Shown here: positions 34,401 through 45,914 of the stretch, piece after piece
How the letters are laid out: each line of letters opens with the position of its first letter
Numbering within the stretch: the first letter of the stretch is position 1
Assembly: GCF_009730595.1 (NCBI RefSeq)
Contig: NZ_CP046276.1
Location: forward strand, 558,001-622,000
DNA: 64,000 nucleotides
Source of the DNA: Spiroplasma tabanidicola
GTDB lineage: Bacteria > Bacillota_I > Bacilli_A > Mycoplasmatales > Mycoplasmataceae
Direction: 5' to 3'
The notes under the pieces: model-generated
Databases searched by the model: none
The model's input: the letters and a program-made list of their open reading frames with translations, nothing else
What the model was told of the DNA's origin: nothing
Program-made: the position numbers and the translations under genes

Positions 34401-35138
34401 ATTGCAATGGTTGTAGGAATTATTTTAGTTCCTGCGTTAACAGTTGGTACAATAATTGCTTTTTACATTCCATTTGGAATAACAACAATTATTGCAGTTG
34501 CAGTTTCGATTTTGTTTACTTGTTTAACAATGTTCACAATCTTTGGAAAAGCAAGAGGATTAATTGCTAATCGCGATGAAAAAAGTATGTACAATTTCTT
34601 TAAACAAGAAATAGCATATAGTATTTCTACAAAAAATTTCAGAAAAAAAATCAAAGATGAAATTTTCTTGAAAAAAGCAAATGATAAATTAAAACTAAAA
34701 GAAAAAAAATTATCTTCTAAAGAGATTAAAAAACTAAAATTAGCTTTTAAAAAATTTAAACAAGAAAAAATCATAGAATATAAAAAATTAAAAAAAGAAA
34801 ATAAAATTGAAATAAATAAAGTTTCAAAACATAACAACTATTTAAAAGAAGTTATGGTTCAAACTTTCAAATATGGAATTAAACGTTCATTATTAATCGG
34901 TGTATTTTACATTTTAGTATCTCTATTATTATCAATTACAATTACAACACTTGCATCATTTGGAATAAGTGTAATTATTGGAATTCTTTCTGCGGGATTT
35001 GTTATGTTATTTATTTGTTTACCAATTTGGTTGTGATTAGAACAGAAACGTATTAGAAATCACTTAACAAGAAAACGTTTTATCAATGGATTAAAAGTTT
35101 CTGGCGAAGAACAAATTATTGAAGGGATTAATGACTAA
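31422..35138 (+). CDS. secDF: SecDF protein translocase fusion with coiled-coil insertions
   Basis: A 1238-residue fusion of SecD and SecF, which uses the proton gradient to pull exported proteins through SecYEG. SecD features: TM1 near 25-45, the RLGSDFKGYY start of the outside domain, ALEQRLNPMGTNQITIE as the D-motif, and a run of helices around 490-640. The SecF half restarts with FVFVFLGFVLLV near 780. The chosen GTG (31422) lies four bases after GAGGG; a GTG at 31431 in frame is an alternative. Unusual: two long Lys/Glu-rich helical stretches, about residues 640-770 (between SecD and SecF) and about 1050-1145 (inside SecF), both predicted in the cytoplasm. Confidence 0.92.
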
Positions 35139-35153
35139 TTAAGGTATAGGTTT

Positions 35154-35666
35154 ATGGATTTAAAAGATTATATTTTAGATGTTCAAGATTTTCCTATTAA
35201 AGGAGTTACATTTAAAGATATTACTCCTTTATTAAATAATGTTAATGCTTTTAAGTATGCAGTTGATCAAATGGCTGAATATGTAAAGCAAAAAAAAGCT
35301 AATGTGGTTGTTGCTCCAGAAGCAAGGGGATTTTTATTTGCATCAGCTGTGGCGTATGTTGCTGGAGTTAGATTTGCTTTAATTAGAAAACCTGGAAAAC
35401 TACCTAGAGAAGTTATTGATGTAGAGTATGAATTAGAATATGGTAAGAACCATATTCAAATCCACAAAGAAGATTTAAAAGAATCTGATAATGTTGTAAT
35501 CATTGATGATGTTTTAGCAACCGGTGGGACTATACATGCTATTATCAAGTTAATTGAGCAATGTAAAGCAAAAATTAATGGAATTGTATTTTTAGCAGAC
35601 ATTTCATTTTTACACGATAAAGACTTATTTAGTGAGTTTGATATAAATTGTTTAATAAAATATTAA
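35154..35666 (+). CDS. apt: adenine phosphoribosyltransferase
   Basis: A 170-residue type I PRTase that makes AMP from adenine and PRPP. APEARGFLFA in the hood, KPGKLPREV, and the PRPP loop VVIIDDVLATGGTIHA are all intact. Full length for the family. It follows SecDF by 15 bases, so probably reads through from it. Confidence 0.96.
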   Translation: MDLKDYILDVQDFPIKGVTFKDITPLLNNVNAFKYAVDQMAEYVKQKKANVVVAPEARGFLFASAVAYVAGVRFALIRKPGKLPREVIDVEYELEYGKNHIQIHKEDLKESDNVVIIDDVLATGGTIHAIIKLIEQCKAKINGIVFLADISFLHDKDLFSEFDINCLIKY

Positions 35667-35670
35667 ATTC

Positions 35671-35706
35671 ATAAAAAAAGCACTTTTTATAAGTGTTTTT
35701 TTTATG
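35671..35706 (+). terminator. intrinsic terminator
   Basis: Stem AAAAAGCACTT/AAGTGTTTTT (one G-U pair) with T-run. Confidence 0.75.
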
Positions 35707-35816
35707 AAAATTTTTTTCATATATTTGCATTTTTATAAATAATATGGTTTTATAAATTTGAAATAAAAAGATGGGTTGAATGAACAAAATACAACTTAAT
35801 CAATCTATTAAATATC

Positions 35817-35872
35817 AAAACATTTGGGCAAAGATGTTTTGTGTTTTTATTTCACTCAAATATAAATATAAT
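35817..35872 (+). promoter_or_regulatory. leader hairpin and -10 box before nrdD
   Basis: AAAACAT (35817-35823) pairs with ATGTTTT (35834-35840) and is followed by GTGTTTTTATTT, which could terminate a longer leader. TATAAT at 35867-35872 would start RNA just before the ribosome site. Either the hairpin insulates the gene or it is an attenuator. Confidence 0.4.
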
Positions 35873-35890
35873 AGACAGGGCGGTAAAAAA

Positions 35891-38008
35891 ATGAGTGCAA
35901 AAGAATTAAATTATAATAATATAATGAATGAATTTAGCCAAGTTATTTCTACACAAAGCAATGATTTAAAAAATGAAAATGCTAATATGAGTGGAGATAC
36001 AGCTAGTGGTAAAATGATGAAGTTTGCTTCAATTGGAGCAAAAGACTTTGCATTAGAAAACTTAGTAAATCCTGTTTATAGTGATTTACATAAAAAAGCA
36101 TTAATTCATATTCATGATTTAGATTATTATCCAACAAAATCTGCAACTTGTGTTCAATATAACATTGAAGAGATTTTTGAAAATGGTTTTAAAACTAGAA
36201 ATGGTTTAATTAGAGAACCTCAATCAATTGGTGTTTATGCTGAATTAGCAGCAATCATTTTCCAAACTTGTCAAAATGAAATGCATGGAGGACAAGCGAT
36301 TCCCGCATTTGATTATTTCTTAGCTCCAGGAGTAAATAAAAGTTTTAGAAAAGCATTAAAAAGAAATATAGAACAATATTTTCAATTTTTAAATGAAGAA
36401 ATTAATGTTAAAAAATTAGAAGAAATTTTAAAAGATGAAGAAATAACTTTTAAAGAACTTGAATTTGAACATGTTAAAAGACATGTTTTAAGTGACAAAT
36501 TTACTCCAGAAGTATATGACACAATTAGAACAATGAGTATAAAAAATGTAGAACATGAAACTGACCAAGCAATGGAAGGATTTATCTACAATTTAAACAC
36601 TCAACATTCAAGAGGTGGAAATCAAGTAGTATTTTCATCAATCAATTTGGGTACAGATACTTCTAAAGAAGGAAGACAAGTTACAAGATCGTTATTAAAA
36701 GCATTAAGAAATGGTCTTGGAAATGGAGAAACATCAATTTTCCCAATAGTTATTTTTAAAGTAAAATCAGGAGTTAATTTTGATGAAAAAAGTTATCAAG
36801 AAGCTATGAATATGAGTCAAGAAGAATGATTCAAAGAAGAAAGAGTTTGAAAAACTGCTAATTTCGATTTATTCTTAGATTCAATTAGAACAACTAGTGC
36901 AAGATTATTTCCTAATTTTATGTTTTTAGATCAACAATACAATCAACATGAATTGTGAAAAGCAAACGATAAAAAAAGTTGATACTATGAACCAGCAACT
37001 ATGGGATGTAGAACAAGAGTATTTGAGAATGTTAACGGACCAAAAACAAGTGTTGGAAGAGGGAATTTAAGTTTTACATCAATTAACTTACCTTACATAG
37101 CATTAGAGTTATTACAAGATGAAGGTTTATTAAAAGATGGAAAAATTAATTATGAAAAAGCAAAATTTAGTGATTTAAAACAAAAGTTTATTAAAAAAGT
37201 AAATGAGTATTCAGGAGATGTTTGTGATCAACTATACGATAGATATAAATATCAAATTAGTGCTGTTGCAAAAGAGTTTCCATTCTTAATGAGAAACAAT
37301 GTTTTAACAGGTGGAAATGAGTTAGAACCAGATGAATTTGTAGAGTCTGTATTTAAACAAGGTTCATTAACTGTTGGATTTATTGGTCTAGCAGAAGCAT
37401 TAAAAGCTTTATTAAATGTTCATCACGGTGAAAGTGATGATGCACAAGAATTTGGAATCAAAATAATTAAAGAAATGAATAAAGTTACAGATGATTGAAA
37501 AAATAAAACTCATTTAAATTATGGCGTTATTGCAACTCCTGCTGAATCAGTTGCTGGAAGAATGGCTAAATTTACAAGAAAAACATATGGTTCAATTCCA
37601 GAAGTCACAGAAAGAGATTATTTTACAAATTCAAATCACGTTCCAGTATATTACAACATAGCTGCAATTGATAAAATCAAAATAGAAGCTGCATATCACC
37701 CAATTACATTGGGAGGAAGCATAAGTTATGTTGAACTTGATGGCGAAGCTAAAAAAAATCTACATGCAATTCTTTCGATTATAAATGCAATGAGAATTAG
37801 TGGCACAAACTATGGTAGTTTAAATCATCCAGTTGATAGATGCAAAAATTGTCACTATACATCACTTATACCATTAAATTGTCAAATGTGTGGAAATTCA
37901 GATATTTCAAGAACAAGAAGAATTACAGGATACTTAGTTGGTGACTTGGATGGATGAAATCAAGGTAAACAAGCTGAAGAATCAGAAAGAGTAAAACACA
38001 AAATTTAA
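35891..38008 (+). CDS. nrdD: anaerobic (class III) ribonucleotide reductase, large subunit
   Basis: 705 residues. Reduces ribonucleoside triphosphates to dNTPs with a glycyl radical, without oxygen. [21 protein letters not shown] is the substrate barrel start, [10 protein letters not shown] carries an active Cys, the zinc site is CKNC/CQMC, and the radical loop is RRITGYLVG (Gly680) followed by the GK..E...R..H ending. The start is the ATG at 35891 with GGGCGG upstream; an ATG at 35780 in frame is possible but would add 37 unlikely residues. It lacks an ATP-cone at the N-terminus. nrdG follows after 5 bases. Confidence 0.95.
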
Positions 38009-38013
38009 AAACT

Positions 38014-38520
38014 ATGAAAATATTAAAAATTTTCAAAGAAACAATTAGTGACGGACCAGGAATTAGATATTCAATTTATATTGCAGGATGTTTACATGCA
38101 TGTAAGGGTTGTCATAATATGTTAAGTTGAAATTTCAAACTTGGAAAAGATTTTACAAAAGAATATGAAGAACAAATCATAAATGATTTAAAATCAAATT
38201 CACTTTTAAATGGAGTTACATTTAGTGGTGGAGATCCAATGTTTAGTTCAATAGAAGTTTTAGCTTTTATAAAAAGAATTAAAAAAGAAACTAACTTAAA
38301 TATATGATTGTATACAGGATTTACAATCGAAGAATTAATTGAGCAAAAAGATAAAGATAAAGAATCAATGGCTCGATTTGAAATATTAAAAGAAATTGAC
38401 ACATTAGTCGATGGAAGATTTGTTTTAGAACTTTATGACCCAAGTATTTTATACAGAGGAAGTAGTAATCAAAGGTTAATAGAGACTAACAAATATCTTA
38501 AAGAAAACAACTTATTATAA
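38014..38520 (+). CDS. nrdG: class III RNR activating enzyme (radical SAM)
   Basis: 168 residues. Uses SAM and a [4Fe-4S] cluster to create the glycyl radical on NrdD. The cluster motif is CLHACKGC (Cys 26, 30, 33), followed by [12 protein letters not shown], the SAM-binding GGDP block. Its start is 5 bases after nrdD. Confidence 0.95.
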
Positions 38521-38554
38521 AAACCTTTACTATTTGACTGGTAAAGGTTTTTAT
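38518..38554 (+). terminator. intrinsic terminator
   Basis: Stem AAACCTTTAC/GTAAAGGTTT with a 10-base loop and T-run, after nrdDG. Confidence 0.85.
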
Positions 38555-38628
38555 ATATAAGATAGAATGTGTTTGTTTTTTATTATAAAATATTATTAAT
38601 ATAATAATTTTTTTAAAAGAGGTAAAAA

Positions 38629-40941
38629 ATGCTAAAAGATATAGGTAATTTTAATTATGTAGAATGTAGAGATGTCGACACTTTAATTGCTGAAATGAGA
38701 AAATATATTAAAAAAGAAGATGCGATTGATGAAGTAAAAAGAGCGTATGATTTTGCAGAAGAAAAACATCATAACCAAAAAAGAAAAAATGGAGACCCTT
38801 TTATAATTCATCCACTCTCTACTGCTTATTATCTATCTCAATGAAGAATGGGTCCTAAAACCATCATTGCAGGTCTTTTACATGACATTATCGAAGATAC
38901 ACCAGTTACTTTTGAAGAAGTTGAAGAAATATATGGAACTGATGTTGCAGATATTGTAGAAGCTGTTACAAAGGTGAGTTATTTTACAGAAGAAAATCGT
39001 GTGCAAATGAAAGCGCAATATTTAAGAAAACTGTTTTTATCAATGATTAGAGATATAAGGGTAATTATTGTAAAAATAGCTGATAGAATGCATAATATTT
39101 TAACTTTAAAATATATGGCACCAGACAAACAAAAATTAATTGCTAAAGAAACTTTAGAGATTTATTCAACAATCGCTCATAGAATTGGAATGAAATCTGC
39201 TAAAAACTTATTAGAAGATTACTCTTTTGAATATTTAAATCATGATGAATATACTAAAATTGCTAATTTATTAGAAGAAGATAAAGAAGCGAGATTAGAA
39301 ATAATAAACGAGATTATTGCGGATATTGATAGAAAAATTGCAAGAGATGCTTCTATAAGTGATGTGGATGTTTTCGGAAGATCAAAAACAATTTATTCAA
39401 TTTATCGAAAAATGCATTTTTTTGGAAAGTCATTTCAAGATATAAATGATATATTAGCAGTTAGAATTGTTACAAAAAATGTTGATGATTGTTATCGTAT
39501 TTTAGGATGAATTCACCAAATGTATACACCATTAAGTGGTAGATTTAAAGATTATATTGCAACTCCAAAAAATAACTTATATCAATCACTACATACAACT
39601 TTAGCGAATAAAGATGGTATTATTTTTGAAGTTCAAATAAGAACGAGAGAAATGGATGATATCGCAGAGCATGGTGCTGCTGCTCATTGAAAATATAAAG
39701 AAGATGAAATAAATATTGATATTTCTGCAAAACAAAGAGAAATTGACGAAAAAGTTGATATGTTTACAAGGTTGATGAATCTTGAAAAATTAGCTTCTGA
39801 TGGAGAAGTAATTGAGTATGATAAATCATTAAAAGTTTATGATGAAGATGAATTAGAAGAAACTTTTAAAACTGATTATTTAACTGCAATGATTTATGTT
39901 TTAACTCCAGATGGTCATGTTGTAACTCTTCCGTTTGGATCTTCAGTTTTAGACTTTGCTTATAAAATTCATACAGATATTGGAAATAAAACTGTTGGTG
40001 CAAAAATTAATGGGGTATTTTCTGCATATAATACAACTTTAAACTCAGGAGAAATTATTGAAATTCAAACTTCTAATGAAACCGAGCCTCAAGAAAAATG
40101 ATTAAAGTTTGTAAGAACAGCAACAGCTAGAAAAGCAATTGAACAATGACTTGCAAAAAAAGCAGAAATAGAAAAAAAAGAAGAAGAAATAACTAATCAA
40201 AAATTAATCAGAAATACTAAAAGAGAAATTGATAGATATATAATTGCAAATAATTTAAAATGACAAGTAAACTCTTTAGAAGAAATTCAAAAAAAATTAA
40301 AAGTTTTAGATTATAAAAGTATTGATGATTTTTTACTTTCGGTTGGAAAAGGTGACTTTTCTATTTCGGAAGCTGTAAATATTGTTTATGTATCAAATGT
40401 CGAATTAAAAGACATTGAAAAAATTAATGATATGAAAACAAGAAAATATAAATCTGTTACTGGAAGAGAAGATATAAAAATTAATAGTATGGAAAGGGTT
40501 AATTGTACATTAGCGCAATGTTGTTATCCATTACCATTTGAAAGTATTTCTAGTTTCATGTCAAAAACAAAAGGTATTCAAGTTCATAAAAGTGATTGTG
40601 CAAATATCTTAAATAGCAGAAAAACAAAAAACTTATTAAAAGCTGAATGAATTCCTGCAAAAATTATCAATAAAGTTTATGATGTAAAAATAAGAATGCA
40701 ATTTCAAGACCGTCCAGGAGTTTTGTTTGATATTGTAAATATTCTTACTATTAGAAGAATCAATATAATTCAAGTTAAATTAATTTCTTTTGAAACAGAT
40801 TATGTAGCGAGAGGAAGTTTTGTAATTCAAGTTAAAAATAGTGAAGAATTAACTACAATCATAAATAACTTAAATGAAGTTCCAGGAATTACAACAGTTT
40901 TAAGAGTTGTTAATTCAAACGACTCAGATTTTGATAATTAA
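38629..40941 (+). CDS. rel: bifunctional (p)ppGpp synthetase/hydrolase
   Basis: 770 residues of the long RSH family. The HD hydrolase domain has GLLHDIIED (His85, Asp86) and DRMHN. The synthetase domain has [24 protein letters not shown] and the [18 protein letters not shown] block. TGS (about 420-485, [15 protein letters not shown]) and ACT (about 685-760) are present, so both activities and their regulation look intact. Controls the stringent response. GAGGT precedes the ATG. Followed by two membrane genes, probably one operon. Confidence 0.95.
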
Positions 40942-40976
40942 TATTTTTTATATTATAAATTTGATAACATAAAGAT

Positions 40977-41510
40977 ATGAAAAAATTATTTACAACATAC
41001 AATATCTCTGTTTGTGGAGTTTTAGCTGGAGTGATGTTAGTTTTGGCATCATTTTCATATTTTTTAGGTGATTTAATTGGTAAATCAGTTTTTCAAATTA
41101 GTGATATAGTTTATTTATCTATGTTTGTTACAAATATTAATCCTATTGTTTTAATATTTAGCGCAATGGTTTCTGGTAGTTTAACAGATTTGATGTTTGG
41201 TGGATTAATTTATATTCCTTTTACAATTTTTATAAAAATTTTAATTGGAGTTACAATGTATTTTTTAAATAAAAAACTAAAAATATATTTTTCTATTATA
41301 GTTTCATACAGTTATGTTTTTTTATATGTTTTATATGTTTATATATTATATGATCAAAGTACAACAATTGTTGAAGCAATAACAGATTCAATTCAATATA
41401 GTGCAACAGTTGTTTTAAGCTTATTTATTGTTTCTTATAAAGATTTTAAAAAGATATATAATAATAAAAAGCAAAAAAGAGAAATAGAAGTATATAAAGA
41501 TTTCAATTAA
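40977..41510 (+). CDS. ECF transporter S component
   Basis: A 177-residue membrane protein with about six helices and the compact arrangement of ECF S-components (vitamin-binding subunits that share the EcfAAT energiser). AIVFSAMVSGSLTDLMFGG-type Gly-rich helix 3 and the small loop before FTIFIKILIG fit. The ligand cannot be told from sequence; no vitamin gene or riboswitch is adjacent. The ECF module is not in this window. Confidence 0.7.
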   Translation: MKKLFTTYNISVCGVLAGVMLVLASFSYFLGDLIGKSVFQISDIVYLSMFVTNINPIVLIFSAMVSGSLTDLMFGGLIYIPFTIFIKILIGVTMYFLNKKLKIYFSIIVSYSYVFLYVLYVYILYDQSTTIVEAITDSIQYSATVVLSLFIVSYKDFKKIYNNKKQKREIEVYKDFN

Positions 41511-41537
41511 AAATTATAAAAAAGGGGTATTTGTGTA

Positions 41538-42320
41538 GTGAGAAGTTTTGAAAGAACAATAAGTGTTTTTAAAGAATTTGATTTTGTTTATTTAATATTT
41601 GCAGGAATTTTAGTGTTTATTTTACCTTATTTTATATATATTTTTTATCAAAGATATTTTCTAAATAATATTAAAAAAATTAATAAACATTTCTCAGAAT
41701 TTTTAGATAAAAGAATTCTAACAAAAATTACTTTGACAGGTATTTTGAAATATTTCTTAGTTACTTCAATTTTTTATTTATGTGATTTTATATTTTTTTC
41801 ATGTGCATTAACTAAAGCTTTATTAGTTGGTTCATTAGATAATAGTTTTTTATATATAATTATTGCTTTTTTTTCTGCACATACAATTATGTTTATAATA
41901 ACTTCTATTGTATTATTGTTCGTTTATAAAAAACATGGAGTATACTCAGAAAGTGAAGCAAAAGAAGATTTTGAATTTTTTTTAAAGAAATATCAAGCAA
42001 CTAATTTATTATATTTAGATTTTAATGTATTCAAAACAACAATATATATGTGTACAGATAAAAATAAATTTACAATTAAAGATGCATTAAATTATTTAGA
42101 TAAGTTATTTGCTAAAAAAATAAAAAAAATAACTAATAGTAGTTATACAAAAAAAATTTATATGTTAAAACACTTTATAGGTGAAAAAGCTTGATTTTTA
42201 AATTTAGCTTTAAAAAAGGGTTTAGATAATTTAGATATTAGTATAAATGACTTGCCTGCATCTTTAAATGAGTACAAGTTAGCATTATTTAATAATTTTT
42301 GCTATGAATATAATAATTAA
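41538..42320 (+). CDS. unknown membrane protein, GTG start
   Basis: 260 residues. The GTG follows GGGG by ten bases. Three hydrophobic helices (about residues 15-35, 70-95 and 105-135) precede a soluble C-terminal half (about 140-260) that is basic near 190-200. A UGA Trp sits at residue 219. No family is recognised. Placed after the ECF S component, with no terminator between. Confidence 0.75.
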
Positions 42321-42392
42321 TATTTTTTTATAAAGTTCTTTCCCCCTAATAAAATAGGTATTGTTTGTGAGTTTGAAATGTGATATACTTAA

Positions 42393-42398
42393 TATAAT
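42393..42398 (+). promoter_or_regulatory. -10 box of gene 42421
   Basis: TATAAT, 22 bases before the ATG, with TTGAAA at 42373-42378 (14-base gap, shorter than ideal). Confidence 0.4.
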
Positions 42399-42420
42399 AC
42401 TAGAGAAAGGTTTTACATAT

Positions 42421-43230
42421 ATGAAAAAAGAAATGATATACCTACCTATTCTTGAATTTGTGCAAGCTAATTTAGATTTTAATATTGCTTCGAATAGAAA
42501 AGACTCAGAATACGATTTTAACTTTACAAGATGAAAAACTTTAATATTTTCAAGTCAAAAATTGAAGTTCGTTTTAAAATATGCACAATCAGTTTTGCAA
42601 TGACTAAGTAAAGTTGTTGATGTTAAAAACTTCAATGTATCAATTGATACTACAACAGTTGATAGATTCAACTTTTCAATCTATGAATTTGATACACATG
42701 TATTTAACTGTACATTAGTAACTAACTTCTATTTAATCCCTGAAGAAGAATGGTCTTCAAAAATATTTGAAATGCATTTTTCAAAATATGTATTAACTAA
42801 CGGTATTTTAAATATTAAAGATCAAACAAGTTTTTGAAAAGGTGAAGAAGGTTTTGAAAAATTTGTAAACATGCTGTATTCAATTATAAAAGAACCTTAT
42901 AAATTTGAAAAACAAGCTCCAATTCAATGACAAGTTGACTTTAAAGATAAAAAATTATCAAGTTCTCAAATTAGAATGCAAATTGCTTCACTTGTAAATA
43001 CAGGAATTAGACCAGAAGATCCTTATTTAACAATTGAACAAGCATTAAAAATTGAACAAGGTGCAAATCCTGAATTGGTTGCTCAAGAAGCTAAAAGAGA
43101 AAGTGATAGCAAACAAATTATTAATCCGATTTGAGATGAAGCTATTGAACAAGAACAAAAATACAAAGATTTAAACTTTGCTATGCAAAAAGTTCGCGGT
43201 ATTGATTCAAAGAAAAAGAAAAGAAGATAA
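42421..43230 (+). CDS. unknown soluble protein, UGA-rich
   Basis: 269 residues, read with UGA as Trp (five of them); under the standard code only fragments would show. No signal or membrane segment. The sequence is mixed alpha/beta to about residue 170 and then helical and charged, ending KKKKRR. AAAGG lies twelve bases before the ATG, and a clear promoter and terminator frame it, so it is expressed alone. No family is recognised. Confidence 0.8.
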
Positions 43231-43235
43231 AATAT

Positions 43236-43268
43236 AATACAAACTTTAATAAGTTTGTATTTTTTTTA
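43236..43268 (+). terminator. intrinsic terminator
   Basis: Stem ATACAAACTT/AAGTTTGTAT with loop TAAT and a T-run. Confidence 0.85.
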
Positions 43269-43310
43269 TTTTAAAATATATACTAATTTTGTAAGTGAGG
43301 AATAAAAAAA

Positions 43311-44147
43311 ATGATAAAAGCAATTTTACTTGATATTGATGGAACTTTAACAAATGATGAAAAAAAGATAACTAAAAAAACTAAAGAAGCTTTGATGAAT
43401 GCTCAAAAAAAAGGAATAATATTAGTTTTAGCTTCCGGAAGACCAACAAAAGGTTTATATAAATACGCAAAAGAATTAGAAATGGATAAATATAATGGTT
43501 TATTAATTTCATTTAATGGAGCTGTTATTACAAATTATGAAACAAATGAAAAATTATTTGAACAAGTAATTGAACATTCAAAAGCAGTAGAAGTATTAAA
43601 TCATATGAAAAATTTTGATGTTATTCCAATGATTTATAAAGATGATCACATTATTGTAAATGATGTTTATAAAAATACAGTTAATAGTAAAGTTTTTGGA
43701 AAAATAAACATAATTGAATATGAAGCAAGAAATACAGATTATTTATTATGTGAAAAAAAAGACTTAGCAACAAATTTAGATTGAGATATTTGTAAAATTT
43801 TAGTTGCTGGAGATCCTGATTATTTGCATAATAGTTTTGAAAAAATGAAAAAACCCTTTATAAATAAATTAAACTCAATGTTTACTGCTGAATTTTACTA
43901 TGAATTTACTGATTTAGGAGTTGATAAAGCCCATGCTTTAAATCAAGTAATGCCCAAATTAAATATTGCAAAAGAAGAAATTATTGCTTTTGGGGATGGT
44001 CAAAATGATAAAACTATGATTGAATATGCAGGAATAGGGGTTGCTATGGAAAATGCAATCGATGAATTAAAAGCAGTTGCACAATTTGTTACAAAATCAA
44101 ATCAAGAAGATGGTATTGCATACGCTTTAGAAAAATACTTAAAATAA
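43311..44147 (+). CDS. Cof-type HAD phosphatase
   Basis: 278 residues. HAD motif I LLDIDGTLTNDEK with both Asp residues, motif II VLASGRPTKG, the Lys region DKAHAL, and motif IV FGDGQNDKTMIE; a C2-type cap lies between. Family members dephosphorylate sugar phosphates, FMN or other small metabolites. It stands next to the fructose operon, so a sugar phosphate is possible but unproven. GAGG precedes the ATG. Confidence 0.93.
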
Positions 44148-44168
44148 CCAATTATGGTTATTTTTTAA
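44141..44168 (+). terminator. intrinsic terminator
   Basis: Stem AAATAACCA/TGGTTATTT around the stop of the HAD gene, with T-run. Confidence 0.7.
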
Positions 44169-44207
44169 TTATTTTTAACAATTTTTATTTATTTTGGTTG
44201 TTTTTGG

Positions 44208-44236
44208 TTGAAATTAATCAAATTAGGGTATATCAT
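44208..44236 (+). promoter_or_regulatory. candidate promoter/operator of fru operon
   Basis: TTGAAA (44208-44213), 17 bases, TATCAT (44231-44236). The -35 is part of TTGAAATTAATCAA, a TTGA/TCAA inverted repeat that could be the FruR operator. The implied RNA start is very near the ribosome site, so an upstream start is also possible. Confidence 0.35.
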
Positions 44237-44256
44237 AATTTTGAGGTGATAAATGT

Positions 44257-44961
44257 TTGTTAAGAGAAGAAAGACTAAAGATTATACTAGATTATGTAAA
44301 TTCAAACGGTTTTTGTTCTAATGAAGACATTTCAAAAGCTCTAGGCATTCCGTTTAGCACCTTGAGAAGAGATTTGAATGACTTACAAAGTGAATATAAG
44401 TTAAAAAGAGTTCACGGTGGAGCACAATCAATTGTAGAGAAATCGATTCTTGAAGAAAGCATAACTTCCAAGTTAGAAAGCAATGTTGAAGCAAAAATAA
44501 TTATTGCAAAAAAAGCTTTGAATTGCATAAAACCTGGAGAAACTATTTTTCTAGATGCAGGATCTAGTACATATCATTTGGCAAAACTAATAAAACCAGA
44601 ACTAAGAATAAGAGTATATACAAACTCAATTATTAACGCACAAACATTAGCGAATAATGGCATAAATGAAGTATATATATTACCAGGTAAGTTTAAACCT
44701 ACAACTAATGCGATTTGTGGAGTAGAAACAATTGCTGCTATAAAAAAATATTATTTTGATGTTTCTTTTATAGGGATAAATGCAATTGACAATGAGTACA
44801 ATTTTTATACAACTGATGATGATGAAGCAGAAGTTAAAAAATTAGTTATTGAAAATTCACAGTTTAGTTTTGGGCTTGCTGACAAAAGCAAAATGAAATC
44901 AAAATCTTTTATAAAATTTAGTGATAAAAGAAAAATAGCATTAATTAATGAAGAGGTTTAA
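44257..44961 (+). CDS. fruR: DeoR-family repressor of the fructose operon
   Basis: 234 residues. The DeoR helix-turn-helix (SNEDISKALGIPFSTLRRDL, residues 21-40) is followed by the family RVHGGA hinge and an effector domain with FLDAGSSTYHLAKL and FGLADKSKM. It should sense fructose-1-phosphate. Start: TTG at 44257, eight bases after GAGGTG; the ATG at 44253 is out of frame. It leads fruK and fruA. Confidence 0.9.
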   Translation: MLREERLKIILDYVNSNGFCSNEDISKALGIPFSTLRRDLNDLQSEYKLKRVHGGAQSIVEKSILEESITSKLESNVEAKIIIAKKALNCIKPGETIFLDAGSSTYHLAKLIKPELRIRVYTNSIINAQTLANNGINEVYILPGKFKPTTNAICGVETIAAIKKYYFDVSFIGINAIDNEYNFYTTDDDEAEVKKLVIENSQFSFGLADKSKMKSKSFIKFSDKRKIALINEEV

Positions 44962-44965
44962 ATCT

Positions 44966-45904
44966 ATGATATACACTATAACATTAAACCCAGCTATTGA
45001 CCACATAATTCTATCTAATAAACCAGTAGAATTAGGAATTACAAATATTTATTCTGACGAATATAAAGTAATCGGTGGGAAAGGAATCAATGCTGGAGTT
45101 ATACTAAATAATTTAGAATCAAAAGTTAAAGCAATAGGAATTATGGGAAAAGAAAATAAAGATATTTTCTTAAATAAATTTCAAGAAGTAAGATTAAATA
45201 ATCATTTTTTATTAAATCCTGGAAATACCAGAGTTAATTATAAAATTAAGCATTTAGAATCTCATCAAGAAACTGAATTAAATGGGATGGGATTTGAAAC
45301 TGAATCAAAAATAATCGATGAATTGCTAAAATATTTAGAACTAAATTTAGAAAAAAAAGATATTGTCATAGTAACAGGAAGTGTTGCTAGAGGAATTTCA
45401 AAAGATATATATAAAACAATTGGCCAAATTGTTAACAAAAAAGAAGCATTATTAGTATGTGATGCAAATAATGAATTATTAAAAAATGCATTAGAAGCAA
45501 AACCTTACTTAATAAAACCAAACCTTGAAGAAATTTATTCTACATTAGGTTTAGAATTTGAAGAAAATATAAGTTTTGAAAAAGAAAAAGAGTTAATTGA
45601 AAAACTTCAAAACTTAGGAGCCCAAAATGTTTTATTAAGTAAAGGTTCAAAAGGGAGTTTGTACTTTACAAGTGATAAAAAAATTTATCAAGTTGGAATT
45701 GCAAAAGGAAAACTTGTTAACTCAGTTGGAGCTGGTGATAGTATGTTAGCAGGATTTGTATATGGAATTGATAACAATTTATCAGTGGAAAAAACATTAC
45801 AATATGCTGCTGCTAGTGGTGGTGCTACTGCATTTAACGAATGACTAGCATCTAAAGAAGAAATTTTAGCTTTAATTGATCAAATTGAAGTAGTTGTAAA
45901 ATAG
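44966..45904 (+). CDS. fruK: 1-phosphofructokinase
   Basis: 312 residues of the PfkB family. Converts fructose-1-phosphate to fructose-1,6-bisphosphate with ATP. TITLNPAIDHII start, GGKGINAGVIL, KPNLEE, and the ATP/anion-hole VNSVGAGDSMLAGF with catalytic Asp near residue 258. Start at 44966 after AAGAGG. Between fruR and fruA, which fixes the substrate. Confidence 0.95.
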
Positions 45905-45914
45905 GAGGTATTAT

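Noticed and set aside
35780-35890. Longer NrdD starting at ATG 35780
   Set aside because: The extra residues include a hairpin and -10 box at DNA level and do not resemble NrdD; a better ribosome site precedes 35891.
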